Source: Gammaproteobacteria bacterium
GTDB lineage: Bacteria > Pseudomonadota > Gammaproteobacteria > Pseudomonadales > Azotimanducaceae
Assembly (NCBI GenBank): GCA_002708205.1
Contig: PAMR01000031.1
Coordinates: forward strand, 16,348 to 26,299
Reading direction: 5' to 3'
DNA: 9,952 nucleotides
This document shows positions 1-6,119 of this stretch, piece by piece (position 1 is the stretch's first letter; every line of letters begins with the position of its first letter). The notes under the pieces were generated by a model. It was not told the DNA's origin and ran no database searches. It saw nothing but the letters and a program-made list of their open reading frames with translations. A program made the translations under genes and the position numbers.

Positions 1-1487
1 AAATCGATGACGTTAAGGTCTGCTTTCATTCCGGGTTTCAAGATCCCCCTATCAGACAAACCCATGATCCGAGCAGGAGCAGAGCTTAATCGGCGCACGG
101 CCTCGGCAATATCATATAATTTTTCGTCACGACACCAATGGGATAGTACAAATGTACCCCATCCTCCATCCATTACCTGACTCACATGCGCGCCCGCATC
201 ACCCAACCCCGGCAGGCAGTAATCGCATGATAAGAGGTTAGCAAGAGCATTAAGATTTTTATTAAAAGAACGTAGTGTAAACAATGCTTTACCGTTAGAT
301 TCTCTAGCCATTCGTAAGAAGGTTTCTGCAGGGTGTTCCATTGCTGCTAAAGCCAGTCCCGCGAGACTTTCTGAATCGGATCCCACATAGTTTGGACGTT
401 CTTGGTTACCCATGTAAAAGAGATCTGATGGGTTCGTTCCTTCGGTCCTTTGAGCTTCCGCTACGAGAATTGCGACTTCATCGGGTTTGCTTATAGTGGT
501 TAACCGGTCGGCGAAATCTTTAGATGCGAGCATTTGCCACGCTCCCGATTTCCAAGGTAGTCCGCATTGCAAACCCGAAATGAAGCCGGTACCGCGGGGT
601 GTCGAAATAGAATTGATATCAAGTCCGTTCGATTGCATGTCCTCCAGCATGGAACGAACCCGCTGACCAGAAGAATCCTTTGCTCCGGCTGTAATACTAA
701 ATAAAACTCGCCCACCTGAAGCCCTGGCTTCCTTTCGAAGTAACTCAGCTTCCCCTTCAAAATCACCGCCAAGATTCAAAACGTTTTGCATTAGTCCACC
801 GGCTTTTCCCACTTCTTTGGCGATCGCCTCGAGCTCGCCGTGTTCGGCATGGGTACCGGGAACATGGCGTCCATCGGGCATGTAGTGCCCCAGGAAGCGA
901 TTTGTGGAAAAGCCTACGGCACCATCTCGTACTGCAGCTCCTACAATGGCTGCGATTTCTGCTTGTTCACTTTGTGTGGGTTGTTCGTCGGCACTTCGAT
1001 CTCCCATGACGAAGTATCGCACAGCGCAGTGTCCAACCAGACCTCCGACGTTGATGGCCGGTTGGAGCGTTTCGAGTGTATCCAGATAATCTCCATAACT
1101 TTCCCAATTCCAAGGCAATCCAGAAAGAATTGCTTTACGAGGAATATCTTCAACGGTTTCCATCATGGCGGCTATTAGCTCTTGGTCTTCAGCCTTGCAT
1201 GGAGCAAAGGTAACGCCGCAGTTGCCTAGGAGGGCGGTAGTGACTCCATGCCATGAAATGGGAGTTAACATCGGATCCCAACCGATTTGCGCATCCAAAT
1301 GCGTATGCAAGTCGACGAAACCTGGGGTGATCAGATTTCCATCCGCATTTATTTCTTCGTTTCCTTTGGCTTTAACGTTTCCTAGCTGGGTTATGGTTTC
1401 GCCATCGATGGCAATGTCACCGTCAAATAACTCCTCGCCCGTACCATCGGCAATAACGCCGTTTCGAATAACGATATCGTGGCTCAC
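1..1487 (-). CDS. N-acyl-D-amino-acid deacylase-like amidohydrolase (partial)
   Basis: Metal-dependent hydrolase of the amidohydrolase-3/D-aminoacylase group, expected to cleave amide or cyclic amide bonds in the cytoplasm; the true substrate is unknown. I read 495 continuous codons from a GTG at 1487 to the window edge, so only the last few dozen residues are missing. Visible marks: an N-terminal beta-sandwich strand (SHDIVIRNGVIADGTG), the metal motif FVDLHTHLDAQIGWDP (His61, His63), GNCGVTFAP with Cys90 (the family's metal-ligand cysteine), GLVGHCAVR (about 149-157), GLGDAGAH with Asp430, and the closing GILKPGMKADLNVID. The GTG is chosen because AGGAGG lies 5 nt upstream; the overlapping ATG at 1489 runs straight into TGA. 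There is no histidine between residues 216 and 384, where classical D-aminoacylases carry two more metal ligands, so activity may differ from the name. It lies 89 bp downstream of the GH88-like gene on the same strand. Class is confident, substrate is not. Confidence 0.9.
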   Translation of the reverse strand, partial: MSHDIVIRNGVIADGTGEELFDGDIAIDGETITQLGNVKAKGNEEINADGNLITPGFVDLHTHLDAQIGWDPMLTPISWHGVTTALLGNCGVTFAPCKAEDQELIAAMMETVEDIPRKAILSGLPWNWESYGDYLDTLETLQPAINVGGLVGHCAVRYFVMGDRSADEQPTQSEQAEIAAIVGAAVRDGAVGFSTNRFLGHYMPDGRHVPGTHAEHGELEAIAKEVGKAGGLMQNVLNLGGDFEGEAELLRKEARASGGRVLFSITAGAKDSSGQRVRSMLEDMQSNGLDINSISTPRGTGFISGLQCGLPWKSGAWQMLASKDFADRLTTISKPDEVAILVAEAQRTEGTNPSDLFYMGNQERPNYVGSDSESLAGLALAAMEHPAETFLRMARESNGKALFTLRSFNKNLNALANLLSCDYCLPGLGDAGAHVSQVMDGGWGTFVLSHWCRDEKLYDIAEAVRRLSSAPARIMGLSDRGILKPGMKADLNVID

Positions 1488-1492
1488 ATGCT

Positions 1493-1498
1493 CCTCCT
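1493..1498 (-). promoter_or_regulatory. Ribosome binding site deciding a GTG start
   Basis: On the minus strand a perfect AGGAGG, embedded in GAGGAGGAG, ends 5 nt before GTG at 1487. It settles the start of the amidohydrolase gene, because the only nearby ATG (1489-1487) is followed directly by a stop codon. Confidence 0.8.
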
Positions 1499-1576
1499 CA
1501 AGGTTCGTATAGTGGTCTGTTCCCGGCACTCTCTGGAACCGTAACTGAAACTCGAGACAAAGTCAGTCGCATCTGG

Positions 1577-2527
1577 TCAAAGCACATCTTCTGTTTTTGT
1601 GCCCAGCTCTAACATCGACGTGGCCAGCCACAATGCCATGGCACCCCCCCGGTCATCGAGTCTGTTGTTAAAAGGACGGTTTATATAATCATCTATGGAA
1701 TCCAGAGGTCCTGTACCTACGCAGACCTGTTCAAGTTCGCCGGTAGCGCTGATGCGAGCAGCAACACCAGACCACACCTCTTTGAGAAATGGCAACCACT
1801 GGTTCTTATCAAGCCACCCACCGAGTATTCCTTGGGCGATGCTGTAACCGATCATCGTTGTCGCGCTGTGTTCCAGGTAGCTATTGGGGTTGTCTATAAT
1901 CTGGTGCCACATACCGCTTTCGTGTCGGTATAGGCGCAATGCATTGAGATGCTTCATATGTATCTCAAGTAGCCGATTTCTATAAGGGTGTTCGTCTAAA
2001 TACTTAAGCGCTTCAGCAAAACCCATAGCTGCAAAGGCATTTCCTCGCCCCCAAAAATAAGGTGAAGCGTGGCAATGCCAATACAATCCATTTTTTTGTT
2101 GTGTGTCGATTGAGACAAGATAATCGGTTAGCTTTTCAGCGAATTTTGCATTTTTTGAGAGATTGTAGGCTCTGCCCAGTAGCGTTCCGGAAAAGAAGAA
2201 GTCTTCTACCCGTATATCCCTGTCGGTGTCGATTCTGGTTGCTAGATTGATTAGCAGTTGACGGTATTTTTCTTGTCCGCTAATTGCGTAGAGCTCGTCC
2301 GCGAAGCATCCGACGGCAAGGCAAGGGGCGGCATCGGGGATGGTAGAAGGATCCTTACAAAAGCTTTCTGCGAGCTGGTCGATAGAGTATGCAACCTCTT
2401 CAGTGTTGCCGGTGGACCTGGCAAGTCGTAATCGGCCTGAGAAGGCGACTCCGGTTGGATACGTTAATGGGTCATCTAATTTATGGCCATAGATTTGCGC
2501 AAGTAGTGTCGCTGTTTTCAATACCAT
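1577..2527 (-). CDS. GH88/GH105-like unsaturated uronyl hydrolase
   Basis: Six-hairpin (alpha/alpha)6-barrel glycosidase of the unsaturated glucuronyl/rhamnogalacturonyl hydrolase group. These enzymes hydrate the 4,5-double bond of an unsaturated uronic acid and so release it from a sugar or aglycone. Product 316 aa with no signal peptide, so cytoplasmic. Visible marks: PDAAPCL (Asp65) and VEDFFFSGTLLGRAY (Asp109), placed like the family's two key aspartates; PYFWGRGNAFAAMGF (about 156-170); GMWHQIIDNPNSYLEHSAT (about 215-233); and GTGPLDSIDDYINRPFNNRLDDRGG near the C-terminus. The length is slightly short for the family (usually about 340-380 aa), mainly at the N-terminus. Start is ATG 2527, with AGGAGG 6 nt upstream; the frame stays open to 2731 but that part runs under the divergent gene. 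No polysaccharide lyase is nearby, so the source of its substrate is unclear. The family is clear; GH88 versus GH105 is not settled. Confidence 0.87.
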   Translation of the reverse strand: MVLKTATLLAQIYGHKLDDPLTYPTGVAFSGRLRLARSTGNTEEVAYSIDQLAESFCKDPSTIPDAAPCLAVGCFADELYAISGQEKYRQLLINLATRIDTDRDIRVEDFFFSGTLLGRAYNLSKNAKFAEKLTDYLVSIDTQQKNGLYWHCHASPYFWGRGNAFAAMGFAEALKYLDEHPYRNRLLEIHMKHLNALRLYRHESGMWHQIIDNPNSYLEHSATTMIGYSIAQGILGGWLDKNQWLPFLKEVWSGVAARISATGELEQVCVGTGPLDSIDDYINRPFNNRLDDRGGAMALWLATSMLELGTKTEDVL

Positions 2528-2533
2528 TATATC

Positions 2534-2539
2534 CCTCCT
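2534..2539 (-). promoter_or_regulatory. Ribosome binding site fixing the GH88-like start
   Basis: Minus-strand AGGAGG, 6 nt before ATG 2527. It rejects the 68-codon in-frame upstream extension, whose encoded residues do not resemble the family. Confidence 0.75.
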
Positions 2540-2569
2540 AATGTGCTTCGATCTGAAACGGATAGAGCA

Positions 2570-2599
2570 ATAATATGTCGTGCTATGCTGATAGGACAA
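2570..2599 (-). promoter_or_regulatory. Putative sigma70-type promoter for the GH88-like gene
   Basis: On the minus strand, TTGTCC (2599-2594, four of six to TTGACA) and TATTAT (2575-2570, five of six to TATAAT) are separated by 18 bp. They sit in the 97-bp spacer between the divergent GH88-like and CmcJ-like genes. Predicted transcription start is near 2563, giving a leader of about 35 nt with the AGGAGG site. No equally good promoter was seen for the plus-strand gene in the same spacer. Confidence 0.45.
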
Positions 2600-2624
2600 T
2601 TGCGAACGCGAATGGAGATACCCG

Positions 2625-3425
2625 ATGGAGTCAATAGCGGCGGAAGTGCGGTATTTAAATGAGGAATGGCGAAGTCGAAGCGACACCCCAAGTATCGGAT
2701 CGAAAGAAACTCGGCGTGCTAATACTTCCAAGAAGCAAGTTCGAATTCATGATGCGCGTGATCAGAGCTTGGATTTGTCACTCGATGTTGAGGGATTTGA
2801 ACTCATCGCTCACCAGCCAAGCAGCATAGATTTCTATAACGCAGACCAAGTGAAAGCTCGCTACTACCCTGAGATTGAAAGCGTTGTGCGACGGTCTTTG
2901 AAAAGACAATGTAAACGAGTCTTTTTTACACAACATGTTGTGCGTACTGAGGATACAACGGATTTCAATAAAGCCTATGCACGGTTCCTACATTGTGATT
3001 ACAGTTTGAACAACGCGCGAATTGATGGGAATCAAATCATACGAGCGGCCGGATTAGAACTCGAGGAGTTTGAAGAATGTGATTTTGTTTGGTTTAACTC
3101 ATGGCAGCCTATTGAATGGGAGGCTGAGTTAAACCCACTGGCTGTGATTGATGCTTCGAGTCTGAATTCGGACGATATAGTTGACTACTATTACAACGGT
3201 TTCGGTAAGGCAAGCCTTTCATCGATGCCGGTGTTTAATCCCGATCATCGTTTATATTACTTTCCTCGGATGCAGACTTCGGAAGTGTTGCTGATAAAAC
3301 AATTGGATACTAGAGACGGTGTGGCTTCAGCTTGCCCTCATACATCGTTTCAGAATCACGAGGCGAGCCCGCTGGCTCGCCCGCGTCGAAGTATTGAAGT
3401 TCGTATGATGTGTGCTGTTTTCTAG
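2625..3425 (+). CDS. CmcJ/NvfI-family non-haem iron oxygenase
   Basis: Soluble 266-aa enzyme of the CmcJ/NvfI/AsaB-like family, related to gibberellin GA4 desaturase; members are Fe(II)/2-oxoglutarate-type oxygenases acting on natural products (hydroxylation, desaturation, endoperoxidation). Visible marks: an N-terminal family segment with VRYLNEEW and SLDVEGFELIAH (about 52-63); VKARYYPEIESVV (about 76-88); FTQHVVR (His104); HCDYS with candidate iron ligands His123 and Asp125; NSWQPIEWEAELNPLAVIDASS (about 158-179); NPDHRLYYFPRMQTSEVLLIKQLD (about 205-228); PHTSF with candidate distal iron ligand His239; and RRSIEVR (Arg254-Arg260), a likely 2-oxoglutarate-binding stretch. Start ATG 2625 has GGAG 7 nt upstream. 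It is divergent from the GH88-like gene and converges on the GST gene, sharing a CTAG that gives a stop on both strands. A GC-rich hairpin lies in codons 246-252. Family assignment is strong; substrate unknown. Confidence 0.88.
   Translation: MESIAAEVRYLNEEWRSRSDTPSIGSKETRRANTSKKQVRIHDARDQSLDLSLDVEGFELIAHQPSSIDFYNADQVKARYYPEIESVVRRSLKRQCKRVFFTQHVVRTEDTTDFNKAYARFLHCDYSLNNARIDGNQIIRAAGLELEEFEECDFVWFNSWQPIEWEAELNPLAVIDASSLNSDDIVDYYYNGFGKASLSSMPVFNPDHRLYYFPRMQTSEVLLIKQLDTRDGVASACPHTSFQNHEASPLARPRRSIEVRMMCAVF
3362..3381. repeat. GC-rich 8-bp perfect inverted repeat
   Basis: GGCGAGCC and GGCTCGCC are separated by the loop CGCT, inside the CmcJ-like gene about 45 nt before its stop. No T-run follows on either strand, so it is not a standard intrinsic terminator. 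A hairpin here could still slow transcription or shield the 3' end of the mRNA. Confidence 0.7.
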
Positions 3426-4030
3426 GCATTTATGGCAGTCTGGAATGCTGCCCTATTTGAAACGCGTTCGACGTAGCCTTTTAATTCCGACATGTCATCA
3501 GTGACTCCTCCGAGGCGATTGCTCATAAAACAGGCATGGCCAAGCATGATGTCGGCGGCTGAAAAATCACCGATCAGATAATCTCTGCCAGCGAGCGCTT
3601 CATTAATAGGGGCGAGGGCTTTTCCTAGTAGGCGTTGTGCTTGCTCCAACGATTCCTTATTTTGGCGTTCGGGCGGTAATAAAACAGTTTGCACTACGAT
3701 AATGTTAACGGGGGGCATGACCATTCCTTCGCAGTAGTGAAACCACTGAAGATATTCTGGATATAACGGTGAATCGATAGCGGGTTTTAACTGCCCAACG
3801 GCGTGACGGGATAAGACATATTCAACAATTGCACCAGATTCATAGAGCATTATTTCGCCGTCTTCCAAAACAGGAACACGTCCCAAGGGATGGCGAGCAC
3901 GGTGCTCGTCCGATTTGAGATGAGAGGGATGAAAATCCATACGATTCATTTCGTACGGTAGGCCAAGTTCTTCGAGTAACCAGACTATTCGTCCGGCTCT
4001 ACTGTTGGGAGCAAAATGTAGTTTTAGCAT
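3422..4030 (-). CDS. Glutathione S-transferase family protein
   Basis: Cytosolic GST-fold protein of 202 aa, the normal length for the family; it would conjugate glutathione to electrophiles, isomerise or dehalogenate. The N-terminal thioredoxin-like domain (about 1-78) shows APNSRAGRIVWLLEELGL with Ser10 as a possible catalytic residue, the cis-proline element RVPVL (Pro53), and the glutathione gamma-glutamyl contact YESGAI (Glu64, Ser65). The helical C-terminal domain contains YLIGDFSAADIMLGHA (about 151-166), the conserved N-capping box region. The start at 4030 lacks a strong Shine-Dalgarno, and the MFS gene ends 21 bp upstream on the same strand, so translation and transcription are probably linked. 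Its stop overlaps the convergent CmcJ-like gene by 4 bp. Class is clear; substrate is unknown. Confidence 0.93.
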   Translation of the reverse strand: MLKLHFAPNSRAGRIVWLLEELGLPYEMNRMDFHPSHLKSDEHRARHPLGRVPVLEDGEIMLYESGAIVEYVLSRHAVGQLKPAIDSPLYPEYLQWFHYCEGMVMPPVNIIVVQTVLLPPERQNKESLEQAQRLLGKALAPINEALAGRDYLIGDFSAADIMLGHACFMSNRLGGVTDDMSELKGYVERVSNRAAFQTAINA

Positions 4031-4051
4031 GATGTATCCAGAGAAAAGAGA

Positions 4052-5332
4052 CTATAGGTTAACCCGTAGGCGCGGTTCGGGAACATACTTTATGAGCCCA
4101 ATTAAACCGATCCCTTGCAACACTATAGTAGTGACGAACAGAATTTCATAAGAATAGAGTGCTGCGATGGCCCCGCCGATTAATGGGCCAATAGCGCCGA
4201 TTAAGTTGACAGCACTTCCTGAAGCAGCGAGCCTCAAAGGAATGTCTTGATTCTTGCCGAATTCTAGAACCATATTTTGTCCGGATTGATTGAATCCCCC
4301 CGATGGGATTCCCATCAATACAAAAAAGACGATCATGCCATTTAGTGTGTCCACATAAAGCAACTGAATATGGGATAGTGTCCAAATAGCGAGCGTTATA
4401 ATCATGACCAGCCGATAACCTTTGCGGTCTGCTATGAGGCCCCAAAAAAGGTTTGCTGTACTGGAGGTTATCATCCACACCGTGGTTAGGACGCCGAGCG
4501 TAAGCCCGTCCAGTTCCATCCGCATTCCTGCATAGAGGACATAAAATGGTAGTGCCATGCGCCCAAACGATCCGAACGCTCGGGCAATAAAAAAGCGGCC
4601 GAAAGCAGGATCTTGCCGAATCAAGTCTGGAATGGAGCGAAGGGTGTCTGGAAAGGATTCTTTGATGCGGACAGAATCAGCACGAGGTTCTTTAGTGAAG
4701 CAAAGGACGAGTACCCCGATACTCGCAATTACAAATGCCATCAGAAAGATCGAGGCATAGCCATTGCCTAGCAGATTCTGTTGAAGCACAAAGGCGCCAG
4801 CGATATAGGAAACTATGGCAGAACATATTCCAGCGATCGAATTTCTTGCTCCAGTAACAATTCCTCGTTTATCCGTTGGGATTACTTTCGCCCTTAGAGA
4901 CTGCATCTGGACTTGAGACATACCTTGAAAAAAGCCGATCAGGGTAAGCAATACGATGGTTGCCGGTATCAAGGCTTGTTGTCCTAGGAAAAACCCCGCC
5001 AGTGCTAGGCCGAATACTTGGAGGCGCATCAGTACCGAAACGACCACAGTGATGCCGAGAATCTTTTTACGATGGCCGATGAGACTCGCGCCGATAAATG
5101 GCGACAAGACTGTGCCAAAAGCTTGGAATGCACGCGTTAGGCCCACCAGTACATCCGAACCAGTGAGTGAGAACAGGTAAGCTGGAATAAAGGTGGGTGC
5201 CGCGATAAGTCTAAAACCAGTTTGACCGAACGCCCCATGGCCCAGTTGTACGATGACATTCGTTCGAAGATTTCCTTGAATAAATCGGCGACCGCTTGTT
5301 TTTGATTTATCTTCGTCGGATTGGTAATCCAT
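4052..5332 (-). CDS. MFS transporter (12-TM type)
   Basis: Inner-membrane secondary carrier, 426 aa. The hydrophobic profile fits two six-helix halves joined by a charged loop at about 212-243 (FTKEPRADSVRIKESFPD...). Motif A-like loops are seen in both halves: GASLIGHRKKIL (about 81-92) in the first and GLIADRKGYRLVM (about 298-310) in the second. Substrate and direction cannot be read; being just upstream of a GST suggests it handles the compound that enzyme acts on. Start ATG 5332 is chosen because the frame further up (to 5437) runs under the divergent gene and gives a polar, cysteine-rich stretch unlike an MFS N-terminus. No clear Shine-Dalgarno precedes it, and only 40 bp separate it from the divergent ATG, so its promoter must overlap the neighbouring coding region. 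Confidence 0.9.
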   Translation of the reverse strand: MDYQSDEDKSKTSGRRFIQGNLRTNVIVQLGHGAFGQTGFRLIAAPTFIPAYLFSLTGSDVLVGLTRAFQAFGTVLSPFIGASLIGHRKKILGITVVVSVLMRLQVFGLALAGFFLGQQALIPATIVLLTLIGFFQGMSQVQMQSLRAKVIPTDKRGIVTGARNSIAGICSAIVSYIAGAFVLQQNLLGNGYASIFLMAFVIASIGVLVLCFTKEPRADSVRIKESFPDTLRSIPDLIRQDPAFGRFFIARAFGSFGRMALPFYVLYAGMRMELDGLTLGVLTTVWMITSSTANLFWGLIADRKGYRLVMIITLAIWTLSHIQLLYVDTLNGMIVFFVLMGIPSGGFNQSGQNMVLEFGKNQDIPLRLAASGSAVNLIGAIGPLIGGAIAALYSYEILFVTTIVLQGIGLIGLIKYVPEPRLRVNL

Positions 5333-5372
5333 CAGGTAAACTACCGGAGCTAGTTTGCTTGGGCGACAGATC

Positions 5373-6119
5373 ATGCAACAGGTTGATGTACAAAGCACCC
5401 CGCGTCTGGTTGGTTTCCCTTGGTACGATAGTTCCAAGACGAGGGATTTATGGAGCGGCTTCTGGGTCGTGATGCATCAAATGCTGCTATCCCGAGGGAT
5501 ACAGAATTTGCCGTTTGAACTTGATAGGAAGACAGATCCGCGAGATCAGTGGATTAATCCACAATTGTTGCTTTCTCAATGCTGCGGTTTGGATCTGCAC
5601 TATCACGATATGGACCATATCGTGCCTGTCGCACGGCCTGCTATCCCAGAATTACAATGTGAGCCTGGGGATTACTATAGTTATGTGATTGTCCGGGGGG
5701 ATGTTAAGAACTCTGGACGGATCGTCGTTAATAATGAACGATCACGTTCCGGTTGCACCAGTTTGCTTGAATGGCTGCGAAATCGTGGCTTGCGACCTGA
5801 ATTAACGTTGGTGAGTGGTTCGCACCAGGAAAGCATTCGATATATTAAACAAGGCATAGCCGATATCGCTGCCATTGATGCCTATAGTGCCAGCTTTTTA
5901 GATATGACCGAATTAAAGATTGTGGGCACTACTCGTCCAACTGCTGCGCCACCTTTTATCACCCGACTGGATATCGACATTCCCCGAGAATTACTCATAG
6001 AGGCTCTAGAGGAGGCGGTTCGAGTGAAAGGGGTTTCCTTGGGCATCACCGAGGTTATCCCAACAGAACGTGATGCGTATTCGGACTTGGAAGCAGACTG
6101 GCAGAATGGATCTAGATGA
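5373..6119 (+). CDS. PhnD-like periplasmic-binding-fold protein
   Basis: About 248 aa, resembling the PhnD/phosphate-phosphonate ABC-type substrate-binding family. Visible marks: RLVGFPWYD (about 11-19), INPQLLLSQCCG (about 61-72), YYSYVIVRGD (about 101-110), LVSGSHQESIRYIKQGIADIAAIDAYSASF (about 146-175, the GSH...GxADxAAID family hallmark), and a C-terminal helix region with LLIEALEEAV. There is no signal peptide or lipobox, and no ABC permease or ATPase nearby. It may therefore be a cytoplasmic ligand-binding or sensor protein, or borrow another transporter. The ATG at 5373 has only a weak GGG upstream; a TTG at 5355 in the same frame has GGAG 5 nt before it and would add six residues, so either may be used. 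The last 8 bp overlap the convergent amidohydrolase gene. A perfect 10-bp-arm palindrome sits over codons 78-84. Confidence 0.82.
   Translation: MQQVDVQSTPRLVGFPWYDSSKTRDLWSGFWVVMHQMLLSRGIQNLPFELDRKTDPRDQWINPQLLLSQCCGLDLHYHDMDHIVPVARPAIPELQCEPGDYYSYVIVRGDVKNSGRIVVNNERSRSGCTSLLEWLRNRGLRPELTLVSGSHQESIRYIKQGIADIAAIDAYSASFLDMTELKIVGTTRPTAAPPFITRLDIDIPRELLIEALEEAVRVKGVSLGITEVIPTERDAYSDLEADWQNGSR
5604..5624. repeat. Perfect palindrome, 10-bp arms, 1-bp centre
   Basis: CACGATATGG, a single A, then CCATATCGTG, inside the PhnD-like gene and encoding HDMDHIV. It has the size and symmetry of a regulator operator, but lies 230 bp into a coding region. It could also form an mRNA hairpin only by sacrificing the inner bases to a loop. 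Confidence 0.8.

Noticed and set aside
500..1512. Several open frames on both strands (for example 840-1178 and 1165-1512 plus, 500-772 minus)
   Set aside because: They are shadows of the amidohydrolase gene on the minus strand, whose GTG start and missing end hide it; their translations show no family features.
1488..1576. Promoter or terminator between the GH88-like and amidohydrolase genes
   Set aside because: Only a weak 5-bp inverted repeat (GTTCC/GGAAC) and a TATACG without a suitably spaced -35; read-through from the upstream gene is simpler.
2528..2731. 68-codon in-frame extension of the GH88-like gene
   Set aside because: It lies under the divergent CmcJ-like gene, does not resemble the family, and the AGGAGG at 2534-2539 points to ATG 2527.
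3894..3908. Palindrome CGAGCAC-G-GTGCTCG in the GST gene
   Set aside because: Seven-base arms are expected several times by chance in 10 kb, and nothing else marks the place.
4146..4760. Open frames across the MFS gene (4146-4478 minus, 4557-4760 plus)
   Set aside because: Other-frame shadows of a clear membrane carrier, with no ribosome sites or domain features.
5373..6119. Phosphonate uptake system
   Set aside because: Only a PhnD-like fold is present; no permease, ATPase, C-P lyase or signal peptide supports phosphonate transport.
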